Shown here: positions 1 to 11,000 of the stretch, in pieces
Layout: each line of letters opens with the position of its first letter
Numbering within the stretch: position 1 is the stretch's first letter
Source: Mesaphorura yosii
Lineage: Eukaryota > Arthropoda > Collembola > Poduromorpha > Tullbergiidae
Assembly (NCBI GenBank): GCA_009869945.1
Contig: WIXG01000049.1
Location: 62,001 to 126,000, forward strand
Reading direction: 5' to 3'
DNA: 64,000 bases
Made by a program: the position numbers and the translations under genes
Notes under the pieces: generated by a model
Database searches by the model: none
What the model was told of the DNA's origin: nothing
What the model saw: the letters and a program-made list of their open reading frames with translations, nothing else

Positions 1-1552
1 TGGTGTTGGCCTTGAAGAGATGAAAACTGACCCAAACTCGAACGAACCACTCAACTTGACTACTTGAACAGTTGACTCCTGACTGACTGCACGAACTGAG
101 AACGAAGATTGAAACTGACTCAACCTTTAACTTACAACTCAACTGACTGAGCCTGACTCTGGTACTGACTTGACTGCTTTTTCTGCGTATGCGTACGCGG
201 ACTGCTTTTACGAGATTATTACTACGTGCATCTGACTCAGAGAACTGTTTACTGTGTCGTCGTTTATCATACAAACAAAGCAATAAGCAACACGAGGGTG
301 AGGGTTGGCGCTCTTGTGAGTCAGAATCTCAGAATTCTTGTATCACGATCTTGGTCTTGTTGGCGTTATTGGTCAAGTGCAATTATTTGCACTTAACTTA
401 ATTTTTTACTCACGCTCGGCTACAGCTACGGCATGCCACGCACGCTGTTGCTGTTGTTTCACGTTCTTGTACTTGTATTGTTGTACTTGGTCGGACGGAC
501 GCTTGGACGGTGTTATTATCCTAATCACTTTCCTTTCAGTTGATTTAACTTTCGATTTCTCGTTCGCCTCGTATTCCGCTGCATTGCTGCGCACAAGCTG
601 TAGAATGGATAGAAACACCTCAATTAAGGCAAAAGATTTTGATGGCCATTAGTGCGTGCGTGCGTGACCGAGATTGAAACCTCTCTTGACTATGATCCAA
701 ATACTTAAAACGCCAATGCCAATGCAGAAGAATGCAAAATTGAGATACAATGCAATCCTGGAAGAATGCGTCAACGGTATGGATATCAACTATGTAGTGG
801 ATTGTAAATATTTTAATTCAAAAGGTATGTATTAGCTTCAAACCAAATAGTAAGTACAGATTAAGATGATTTTTCCTGTAATGCGTTGCTGGGCTGGGAA
901 ACTGCATTTGCTTCTGCCTTGCGTGGTTTGCGATCTGAAGAATACGAAGAATAAAATTAGAATGAACCCGAAAGCAAGCAGCAGCAGCTGAAGATTTCAT
1001 AACTAGGAATGCAGCAGCAAGCAAAATGTGACGATGTGGAAAACGAAATACGAAGGGGTAGATGAAGAATGTGGTGCGGGATCTCATAATTTATGCAAGA
1101 ATGTCACACGCGGCTCAGAGTGCATTTCAGCGTCGATAAACACTCGAGTTCGAGGAGTTCAATGCGTTATGCGTGTGAATAGTGTGAACCGAAGAAGGTA
1201 ATGCTCTTTGGCACGGCACGGATTCACGGGTTATTTAATCCGTAATCCGAAGCGATGGTGAGGTACGAGTACGAGGTTCATCATCCCCTTGCTTGCTTCT
1301 CAATTCGGCTTTCGACTTGGACGACGCACTGCATCTGAATTTATAAAGAGCAAGAATGAAGACGAAGCGAAATGAGAAAAAATTCCTGCCAACCGGCAGA
1401 TGCAAACGAAGAACTAAGAACTCGATTTTATTGATGGCTTAAATCAACAACTAGCAATAAATACAAATTGAAGGAACGTACTCGCAATTTGTAGTACAAT
1501 TTTCTATTTACAATTTGCACTTTCTCCCCTCAAGCACAGCCAAGAACAAGGT
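1..1552. other. Intergenic 3' flank, no gene seen
   Basis: No reading frame here looks coding. The first 180 bases repeat ACTGACT/TTGACT-like words many times, giving a quasi-repetitive look. The rest is ordinary AT-rich non-coding DNA that includes the region just downstream of the leftward gene ending at 1643. Confidence 0.6.
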
Positions 1553-1558
1553 TTTATT
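1553..1558 (-). promoter_or_regulatory. Candidate polyadenylation signal of the leftward membrane-protein gene
   Basis: TTTATT on the plus strand is AATAAA on the coding strand, about 85 bases after the TAA stop at 1643-1645. Other AATAAA copies lie further downstream (near 1426), so the exact cleavage site is uncertain. Confidence 0.45.
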
Positions 1559-1642
1559 GACTTGACTTGACTTCAAGGTACGAGCCGTAGCCGTGGGCAC
1601 GATTCGATTCAATCTCGATTCTCATACTTGTAATTAGCGTAA

Positions 1643-4600
1643 TTAATCAAGCACCAAGCGCCCCTGCGTTCGGACGCGAAGCCACGTCCACCGCCCCACT
1701 GCCAAACCAGACGCGAACCCCGAGACTGCACAAATACCATAAATGCTGCTGCCACCGTCACTGTGCTCGGAAGAGGCAAGTCCCACTGCCATGAGCACGA
1801 GTAGAGTCTGTAGGAAGAATCTGCCAATCAGGCCGGGCCCGTCTTCCAAAGTATGCTCGCGATAAAACTGGCGCACTTGGGCAAATTTCGAGAGTGTGGT
1901 GGCGTCCGACTTCTCGGTGTAGGCGCGGGCCGTTTTGTAGTGCATCCCGGTCCTGGAGTAAAAGAAATCCCAAAGCTAAATTTTTACAGGAAATCGTGAA
2001 AAAATGAGATCACATACCATAAAATTGGGTGCAGAATCCGGACTTTGCCTGCAAACTGAACCAGACTCGAATTCGGCCACTGCCCTTGAAGGAGGTCGGG
2101 CAGACGGTGGCGGTGTTCCGGACGATTGCTGAAATTCGTAAAGCGAGCCATTAAAGTACCGACCATGGCCACGGGCACATTTCACATTTGTGAAGGTGGG
2201 TAACTCGGATCATCAGAACTCTTACCTTGAGCTCATAAGAGTGGGCAGAAGCAGAATAAGAAACGACGCACAGCCAAGCCAGGTCAAATTCGTACTCGTA
2301 CCTGAGCTTGCGCTCGTGAAGCACATGACAATGAATGCTACACACAGAATCAGCTCACAGCACAAAAGTACTGTGTCACTGATAAGGCTGATAAGGTATC
2401 CGCCCGTTGGCACTGGCACGGGCGACCCAGCTGGTAAACTATTGGTCAAACATTTCTTGGTCGTTTTGAACTTGGAATCCACAGATTTGCTATTGCTTGC
2501 CTTCGAGGATTTCGAAACTCCGGGCTGATTATTGTTATCGTTATCGATATCAACATCAGTGCCAAAGGTGACCGTCTTCTTGGCCTTCTTCTTCCGCGAC
2601 TTCGACCTGGGCATGCTCGGCGATGGCGACGGTGAAGACGTCGGCGTCGAGGGAGTTTCTTCGCAGGTTTCAGGAACCTTCACAGTAGACACGGATTTTG
2701 GTTTTGGCTCTGCTGTGACACGGGCACGACTTGGTTTGATATCGTGCGCTGGTTCCCGTATTTGTGTTGCTTCTGGCGCAGATTGAAACTTGGAGTCTTC
2801 AAGATGCTTGACTTTAACTGGATCTTTCGTGGACTCATCTTTCGCAAGTTTTGATTTTGCCTTTGCTTTTGCGTCAGGTACAGATGCAAGAATTTTCGCC
2901 GATATGACTTTGTGTTTTGGAGATACACTGGGCTTCAATCCAGGATCAATCGCTGGCGACAGTGGCGCTTTAGGGACTGGCGTGCCGGCAGCAACGGCCG
3001 CGTATTTCCTCTCTACTGGTTTTGGACTGACGACAGGAGTCTCTTCAACTTCGGGACGATTTTCGGTTTTCTCTGACTGTGGCAGCACTTGGCCAATGGG
3101 CTCGGATGATACCAGATCACGGTTACTGTCCTCGATCTTGGCCTCCACCTCATCCATTGCTACAACTGGAGTGTCTATTGCAGCATTTGGAGCTGAAGCT
3201 GGAATGCCGTCTTTTTCAGTCAGTATTTTGTATGGTTGGATTTTTGTTTCTGTTTCCTGTTCAGGCAGTGTTGTAGGCTGTGGCTGTGATGTTTCTGGAA
3301 GAGGACCAGATTCCATGTCTTCAGGTGACCCTTTAATCGATTTTTCATGCTGCTCTGATTCCGATTGCGCATTCTGATTCTCGTCTAATTTTGATAAAGT
3401 CTCTTCGGACGATGATGGGTTGGGATGATGCTGGTCTGATACCGGGTTTGTATCCTTAGATGATAGCTCTACGACGGCTGGGGGCTTTGACGCCGCATCT
3501 GTCGAGTTTGTTGGCGTCTCCTGCTGCTCATTGGCAGGCGGTTCAGGTTCGGAATGCTGGTGCTGATGCGATTGCATATCCTTCAATGATGGCTCTTTAG
3601 CTGGTGCTGGCGGTTCTGAGCGCTTGCCTGATTCCGAGTCCGACCAGTCCAAGTCTGTCGACTTCGCGTCTATATTGTAAAGCGATTTTCGATTCCGGGT
3701 TTGTGTTTCTTCTCTCGTCACTTTGACCATGCATATTTTCACCTCCATCGTTCTCGACTCCCACGTGCGTGGGCGTGTTCGCTCTGACGACGAGTATTCA
3801 GGTGCTAGTTCAGGTTTAGTTTCATTAGGCTGAGGCGACGCCGGCGTTTGCTGAATTCCTTCACGGTCACGGTGACTCTTCTCAAGCTGAGAATCGTCAA
3901 TTACGTCAACAGCTTCTTGTGCTTCTGGTTCATTTTTTTCCAGAGACAAAGAGCCATTTTGAGTCAGCGGAACTTTGTTTTCTTTCTCATTCCGAGCTCG
4001 TCCATCGTCTTCATCATTTTCGCTTAGTTGTACTGACGCCAAAGACAAGCTTTTTCGCTTGACCACTGGTTCATTCAGTGCGTTGTCTATTTCAAACGCT
4101 TGCTGTATGACTCGGTCAATTTCTTTGCGGATCGCGTCAGTGCGATCGCACATCGGTTCCGGCACAGGTAGAGGCACAACTTCAATCTTTTCCGGCTGCT
4201 CCTCTGAAATCTCAGCGGCTGGGTCCTCCAGTGGTGTTACTGCTACAGGCGCAGACTCGGGTTGAGTCTCAATTTCGGTCTTCACTTCCTCCACTTCTTC
4301 CGCTGAAAAGACAACAGATCCACTTTTCTGTTGGTTCTCTGGCTCTGCGCTGGAACCTTCATTTTGATGGAATTGAAGTTCTTCCGGTGACGGAGACGGC
4401 GTTCGCGGCTCGAGTGCCCACTTATCCAGCTGCGCTGGGTCCGGACTCGGACTTGCACTTGGCGACATTGACACTGACGTTGACTGTGAGTCGTACTCAT
4501 CGCTTAGCAGCGAAGCTGAACTGGAGACAGACGCGAGTTTCTTGGGCTTGTAACGAATGACGATCGTCTTGGCGCCCGTGACGGTTGCAGCAGCTGTAGG

Positions 4601-5464
4601 TGAGAAAGGAGCCAAGTAGAATTCTGGCCCACGTCCGTGCTTTTCTGATGAAGATGAAGGTAACTGAGGCTTCTTCGTACTGCTACTGCCCGTGCGGCCA
4701 GAAGACGGTGTTTTTGTCTTCTTCGCCATCGCCATCCCTGTCGACGTTGTATTCTTGCTTGTCACGTCTGCGTCCGCCGCAACGGCGTGCTCGCGTTGAC
4801 TTTCGGTGGATGCTGACGCTGACTCATATTTTTCGTGCTCCTGCGTCTGCAGAAAATTGTTGTACACAAGGGGAAGTGGCTCAGGAACAGTTCCAGGCGT
4901 CGTCTTTTCTCTGTAGACAGCTGTCGTCTCATGGTCGCGGTGGACCTCTTTCGAGGCGTTCTTCGCATTTGCACTGGTGGCACTGTACAACTGAATCGGA
5001 GACGGGGACGACCCATCCGGACTCGGAATCTGATTCAGGCTGGTGTCGGACTTGTACTTGGTCAGGGTCACTTTCCGTTCGTAAAAGAAAAGCTCTTCTG
5101 GTTCTTGGATTTTATGGCCCTGGCTCTGAAAGCCGTTGCCATCGTTCACATTGCCGCCGTGCTGCTGATCGTCGTTTGAATATTCACAATTCTCACCAAA
5201 TACTGTGACACTAGTAAAAGGTTGATGGGAGCAGTCGCTTCGTCGGGATAGTGGATGGAGACCAATTCGTCCAGGTCCGCTCTTATTCCGCCTCCTTGTC
5301 ACTTTGTTGCTTTGCTTATCGTAAATCTGTTCCAGCTTGTCCTGGAACTTCTCCAGCACGATTTCCTCGACGATAGTCGCCGTATTGTCATCGCAGTCAA
5401 AGATGAGCGGTGACGACAGCAAGAAATCGTAGTCCTCGTGATTGAGGTTGTCGTGGTCCTTCAT
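1643..5464 (-). CDS. Uncharacterised protein: very long disordered N-terminus plus C-terminal multi-pass membrane module
   Basis: Three coding exons on the minus strand: 5464-2226, 2128-2018 and 1952-1643 (3239+111+310 nt), giving 1219 residues. The donors are GTAAG at 2225 and GTATG at 2017; the acceptors end TTTCAG and CTCCAG; phases agree. Residues about 100-1000 are low-complexity, rich in Ser, Pro, Glu, Lys and Thr, and probably disordered. Residues 962-968 read KKTVTFG, which fits the RVxF-type docking motif for protein phosphatase 1. Hydrophobic segments lie near 1023-1049, 1060-1076, 1158-1177 and 1188-1205. I do not recognise the family. The order of hydrophobic segments around an ILW motif and a following EDGPGL motif is weakly reminiscent of the XK-related (XKR) scramblase core, but the usual last membrane segments are absent. 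The start is the first ATG of a long open frame beginning MKDHDNLNHEDYDF. The coding model is well supported; any function is a guess. Confidence 0.8.
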
Positions 5465-8018
5465 TATTGCCGTTACTTAATTGCTTAATGCTTGCTTAAT
5501 CGTAGTGGTGTTCAGTATGTCAGTGTTTCACGGTTCACGGCAGCGATGAAGTAGTGTGAAGTTCGCCCAGCACTCAACTCATTAAACCAGCGGTGCCTGG
5601 AATTTCAGGTATTTGAAGGTCGTGGTAATCGGAAGACCAGCGCAGTGACGTGACTGCTGTTGCTATTTGCCTTATCAGCTGATAAACATTTACTATTCTA
5701 TACGTCAACTTTTACTACAACTCGCCGACTGGCGATGGTACAAAAGAACTTTTGTACAAGACAACACAAAAACGAAAACAACGCCAGCCGGCCGCTAATT
5801 GCAATTTATGTGCAACTTTCCGGCTTGACGTGACTTCACGTTGTTAGCCTAGCCAAGCCAATTAAATGTGACGTGAGTTGTGAGTTCATTAAAGCCGGCG
5901 CCGGTGCGAACTGTAATTGTGATTGCCTCTTTCGTAGATGTGAAAGAGCAGAAACGAAAACACTTTACCCTTTACCACATTGTTCCATTAACGAAGCACA
6001 AAGCACCTGGTTTGGTTTGGCGAGATTGAAATTTGTAATTTGCAAATCCGTTTGCTCTGCGTGGCCTGGCCTGGCTTGGGAATTCACCTTCTGTTGTTTG
6101 TTCTTGTTTAAATCATCTCAAGGACGTGTGCAACGAGTACACAAGCTAATGAACTACTGACTGGCTGACTGCTGGAGGCCAGACGAGATCCAAGCTCAGC
6201 TTCAACTCAATTCAAGTGTCGATATCGATCAGCATCAGCGATCAGCACATCACTACTTGCGACTGCAATCGATTGTGTATTGTGCTAAAATCAGGTTACG
6301 AGTCTGTGCCATGCGAATTGCAAATTAATGCTGAACCGAGCTCGTATTTGGAGTGGAGGTTAAAAATCATAAATCCAAACCACATAAATTAGGATCATGA
6401 ATGAATGTGGTGGCTTGGCCTGGTGGGTCAATTTGGTGGGTTCGCGAGTCGCAACTTCGACTATACAAGCGAGAACGTGATGCCACATTCATCAGCAAAT
6501 GAGCAGCAGCCAGCCAGGGTAATGCGAAATTAGTGCAATGCAAAAATTAAAATTATGCGATCATGACTTCATGAATGATGAGGTGACTATTTCGAAATCG
6601 CAATCTGATACGCTGACGCCTGAAGTTCAAGATGTCAGTGCCTGATGACTGATGACAGGACAAGAATGCTTAATAGCTTTGCATGGCAGTTAATGACTAA
6701 TAAATCGGCATTGGCCGTACGACTGCATGTGTGCATGGTTCAAAATACCAAACCTCTTCTTTTATTACCGGCTACCATATTTTAATCATCAATCAAGTTA
6801 ACGACACGTAGAGTGTACGCAGTGTAGTGTAGTAGTAATATGTGCACTGGATAATCAGATAGAGTCTGGCATACTCGCGTAATTAAAAGCATGATAAAAT
6901 AATTACAACTAAAATACTTGAAAATTACGTTAGAGTACGGTCGTACGATACGATTAAGTTACTGTTACAGTTACAGAGCAACCCTTGAACGAACTTTGAA
7001 CTTTGGACAACGAAAGTGTACGCTAAAATAAACTTTGTACATACAAAAACAATACGCATACGCAAAACGACGGTTGGTTGGTCAACTAATTGCATCAATA
7101 CGCTGTATTGTGATTAAGTCAAGTCAAAGCCAATAGCCACGTCAAGCGTTTTTACACGTAGCGTAGTAGTACATTAATTAAGTTTCCTAAGATAATTAAT
7201 GTTTGCCATGGGCAGTAATTACTTGTAATTTGTGCCTTGCTTTGCCCACACCGTCGGCTCAGTGCATAAGATCAGTTAAGATCGACAATTTTAATTAAAA
7301 TGCATACTCGTAGTACTCGTAAGTCGTATCATAATTACTGCATACTGCATTTGCTTTGAATACTTACCGATAAAACTAACTTACGGATAAGAAATAAATT
7401 ACTTAATGCAGCTGTACACATAATTAACAAGTTGACTAAAGTATTATTATAAAATTTGGCTACGCACAACTACGAGGACCGACCGACGAGATAAAGTCAA
7501 CTGCCTACTTAAGCCTGGAATTGGTTCTTGGAGGGCGTGGACGCGGGCAGGGAAAGCATTGAAGCGATTGCATAATTCTGCATTTAATCAGTTAAGGTAG
7601 TTAACTCTCTAAGGCAAATCTCTGCTGCTGCTTGCTAACACGCACGTACGCTGTTGCTGCTGCTCAAATAAACGACCGACAGGAAGAAGCCGCCACTGTA
7701 CTGGACTTGGTTACAATTAATTACGGACATCACAGAGCATTGTTGTATATTCGTGTAACAAAAATGACACTCTATCAGTAAAAAGCTTCTGGATATAAAT
7801 GTTATAAAATTCAAGGCAGGGAGTTCTCTAGAAGTCTACTGTTCGAGTTGGTGGCTTGGCTAACTTGGCTTCTAACATCAAGAGATAAAGATCGTTAAAA
7901 TTATGATGGCACAAAACTAAAACTGCGATTAATTTAAAGACTTCGAGTCTAAAATTCGTATTGTAATTTGCCGTACAGTGAAAATATTAAATGCGAATTT
8001 GCGGAGTCGAATTCAGAT
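5465..8018. other. Intergenic region between the membrane-protein gene and atrophin
   Basis: About 2.5 kb without a coding signal. The left part should contain the promoter and leader of the leftward gene starting at 5464. The right part should contain the 3' UTR of atrophin (stop at 8019-8021). An ATTAAA on the minus strand at 7583-7588 is a possible, weak polyadenylation signal. No repeat family or RNA gene was recognised. Confidence 0.6.
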
Positions 8019-11000
8019 TCAGTGTCTTCGTGCTGCTTCTTCCAAAGCTCTGACTTTCATTTCTCGTTCCCTTTGCATCCTGAAAGAGAAGATGACAGAC
8101 CGTGTTCGATGATCCATGTTCAAGTTCATTTGGAAATCAATCAGTGAGGTGCAATCAAGAGTTAGTAGAGCAGAAGAGCACAGAGGTCACAAGAGGTTAC
8201 GAAGAGAAGGAAAGAGAAAGATGCAGGCTATTATTTCTGCGTCAAATTATTAATATACCGTAGATACTCTTCCTGCTGCGCCATGAACGACGGATGCGGC
8301 GTTATCGATGGAGCACCAGGACCGCCGGGGTGCGGAAAACGTTCGCGGTCGAAGAGTATTTGACGCTGCAGCTGCTCTTGTGCTGAAATCTGCAAGTCAA
8401 GCAAAATTATTAATACAGTGAAAAGTGCTAGAAAGACACAAGATGGTACTTGTCCTGACACTTACGTGGTGAGCTAGTTCGGGTGGATAAGGTCGGCCAA
8501 GGATGTCTGGGTGAAGCCCCAGAATCGCGTCTCTGTGCTGCATGAGCTGCGCAGGAGTTCTATGATACGGAGAGCCAGGGTGAAGCATAGGATCCATGTT
8601 CGGATACCCTTGAAGCTGTCCGGCTGTGAGATAAGACGGAAACATAGTATCCACTATCCATTCACACGTATAATGCTTAGGTCCGTTAATTACTGTAAGT
8701 TAGTAACGTACCAGCCAATTGTAACCTCATATCCATCGCCAGTCTTTCGGCGTGCATTCTTTCCGTAAGTACATCATTTTGTAACTGCATACCCATCGAA
8801 GTTGGGATTCCTGTAGAAAAAATCATGGAAATAAATCCTCGCAACCTCGAAGGTTCTCAAAATGAGCTGCAATAATGTATTGCTGCTCACCGAGTCGTTC
8901 TAGACGCTCCCTCTCTAAAGGACTCAACGTCGACGTTTGTTGAGGTGCGGAAGGATACAGACCGAATGCTGGCTGATGCATGCCTTGAACAGGAGGACCC
9001 CCTGGACCAAGAGAGCCAAATCTTCGATGAATATCCAGCCATTGCTGATCTAGGGGATTCGGCATTCGCGGAGAGTTTCCAGGAGCACCCGAGGAGGACG
9101 CACCAGGAGCATTGCGTAGAAATTCTTCTTTTAGCCGGTCAGACAATTCTCGCTCTCGGATCTCGCGAATTTCTCGTTCACGCTTCTCGAACGCCTCCAT
9201 CTCGAGCCGTTCCCTTGCACCAGGTGCGTAGAGCCCCATCTGGCCGTAGGGTCCGGACGCCGCAAGCATTTCTAAGGCATGAGGCGGCAGCATGGGCCCA
9301 GACGCCGGCCTAAGTGCCCCAGCAGGCGAGAATCCAGTGTGAGGACGAGCGTATTCTGAGAGTTGCCTGAGAGCAGGAGTGTCCGCAAAACTACCAGGTC
9401 GTGGAGTGAAGCGATCGAATGGCGACGTGCCTCCGATCGAGGACTCCATCATTGGCAGGCCACCACCAGCAGCTGAGCTGCCAGGCTTTGGTGTGTCACG
9501 TTTATTCGTTTCAGGCGTCGGCATGTTTTTTCTGGCCTGTGCCGCTCGCTCGCGGTCTTCACGCTCCTTTTCAGCCTGCTTTCGCAGCCTTTCTTCGCGT
9601 TTCCTAGCTAATTTACTATCTGGGACTGGCTTGAAGGTTAAGTCGGTTCTGGCACAAGAATTGAAGTCACCTCGATTCCAATGTCTCAAGAATATTGCAC
9701 TTTGGCTCCGATGACACTCTGAATCTTCGACTTTCGGTTCGGGACTCGGGCCGCGGGGGACGCCGTGTGGACTCGTGAGGTCGTCGTGGTCATCAGTGTC
9801 CATTCGCTCGTCCATCAGACCGTCGTTCATCTGATTTCCACCCGCTCTGCTGTGTCCGTGCCCGTGACTTCCACCATGACCGTGCGACCCGGACTCGCGT
9901 GAATTTGCACCAGATTTAGAGATTGTACTATTTTTCCCTGACGAAGCTCCATGATGATGGTGAGAGTGCCCATGACCATGAGAGCTGTTGCTGCTGCTGT
10001 GGTGAGAGGCGTCGTTTGAGGACTTGTTTCCAGAGGAAGAGTTGGAGTGAGAGTCTTTGGAGGGCGCCGGCGTGGGAGAAGGAGGCCGAGGCAGGGAGTG
10101 GCGGGGTGGTGGGGGACCCGGCATAGGGCCAGGGTGTCCCAGTGGAGACACGTGGTATGGCAGCGGGGCAAAGTACGGGTAAGGTGGGTAGTGGTACAAC
10201 GGGTGTGGATGAGGATGCTGAAGGAAGTGAGGTTGAAATGCACCGGGGAAGGGCCCGGCTGGACCTCCCAAGTGAATATTGGGGTGAGGGATGGGGGCTT
10301 GAGGACCAGACGGCGTCGTCGTTGTGATTGAACCAATTGACAATGGCACAGCAGATGAGGAGGTTGCCGCCGGTGGTTTGCTAAATGGCTCGCTGGATTT
10401 GTCTCGCTCTTTCTCCCGTTCTCGGTCTTTGTCTTTGTCCCTGCTGCTTTCCTTGTCCCGATCGCGATCCCGCTCTCGTTCATTGCTTGACGTGCTTTCC
10501 ATCGACCCTTCTCGTTTGATTTTGTCGGGATGCGGTCCAGGAAACGCTTGCGACCCTTCACCTGTAGTAGCCGCTGCATTCGGTCCTAAGCTTGGAGCTT
10601 CAAAGTTGGGATAACCTGGTACCCGTACTTCACGTAGCGATTTGAGTGGATCTGCACTGAAATCAGGTTTCAAATCGTTGCCTGCTGTCGGCAAGCTCAC
10701 GCCGTCAGCCGTTGCAGGAGGAATGCCTGGGAAAAATTTCCCGAGCGGACTAGAAAAGTGTGCGTCGTTCTCGTTGCTGGGAGGAACGGTGCCGGACGAG
10801 ATGATGGCGTCCGAGGATGTCTGCTGCAACGATGGCGACGTTTTTGGTATAGGCACGGACATGTTGAGGAAGCTGTGGTGCACGGAGTGAGGTAGGTGCG
10901 AGGGATGATAGCCGTCAACACCGGCAGCTGTCGGGACGCCATCGACGAGGGAGTTCTTGAGATCTTCTTTTCCGTCTGGGACAAGGGGTGAGATCAAAGA

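Noticed and set aside
2790..3377. 195-codon open frame on the plus strand
   Set aside because: It lies opposite the long disordered exon of the leftward gene and mirrors its Ser/Glu/Pro codons. No start context, domain or splice support.
4600..5208. 202-codon plus-strand frame
   Set aside because: Shadow of the same leftward exon; composition and position explain it.
9827..10579. 250-codon minus-strand frame
   Set aside because: Out-of-frame shadow within the large atrophin exon, generated by its repetitive His/Pro/Arg codons.
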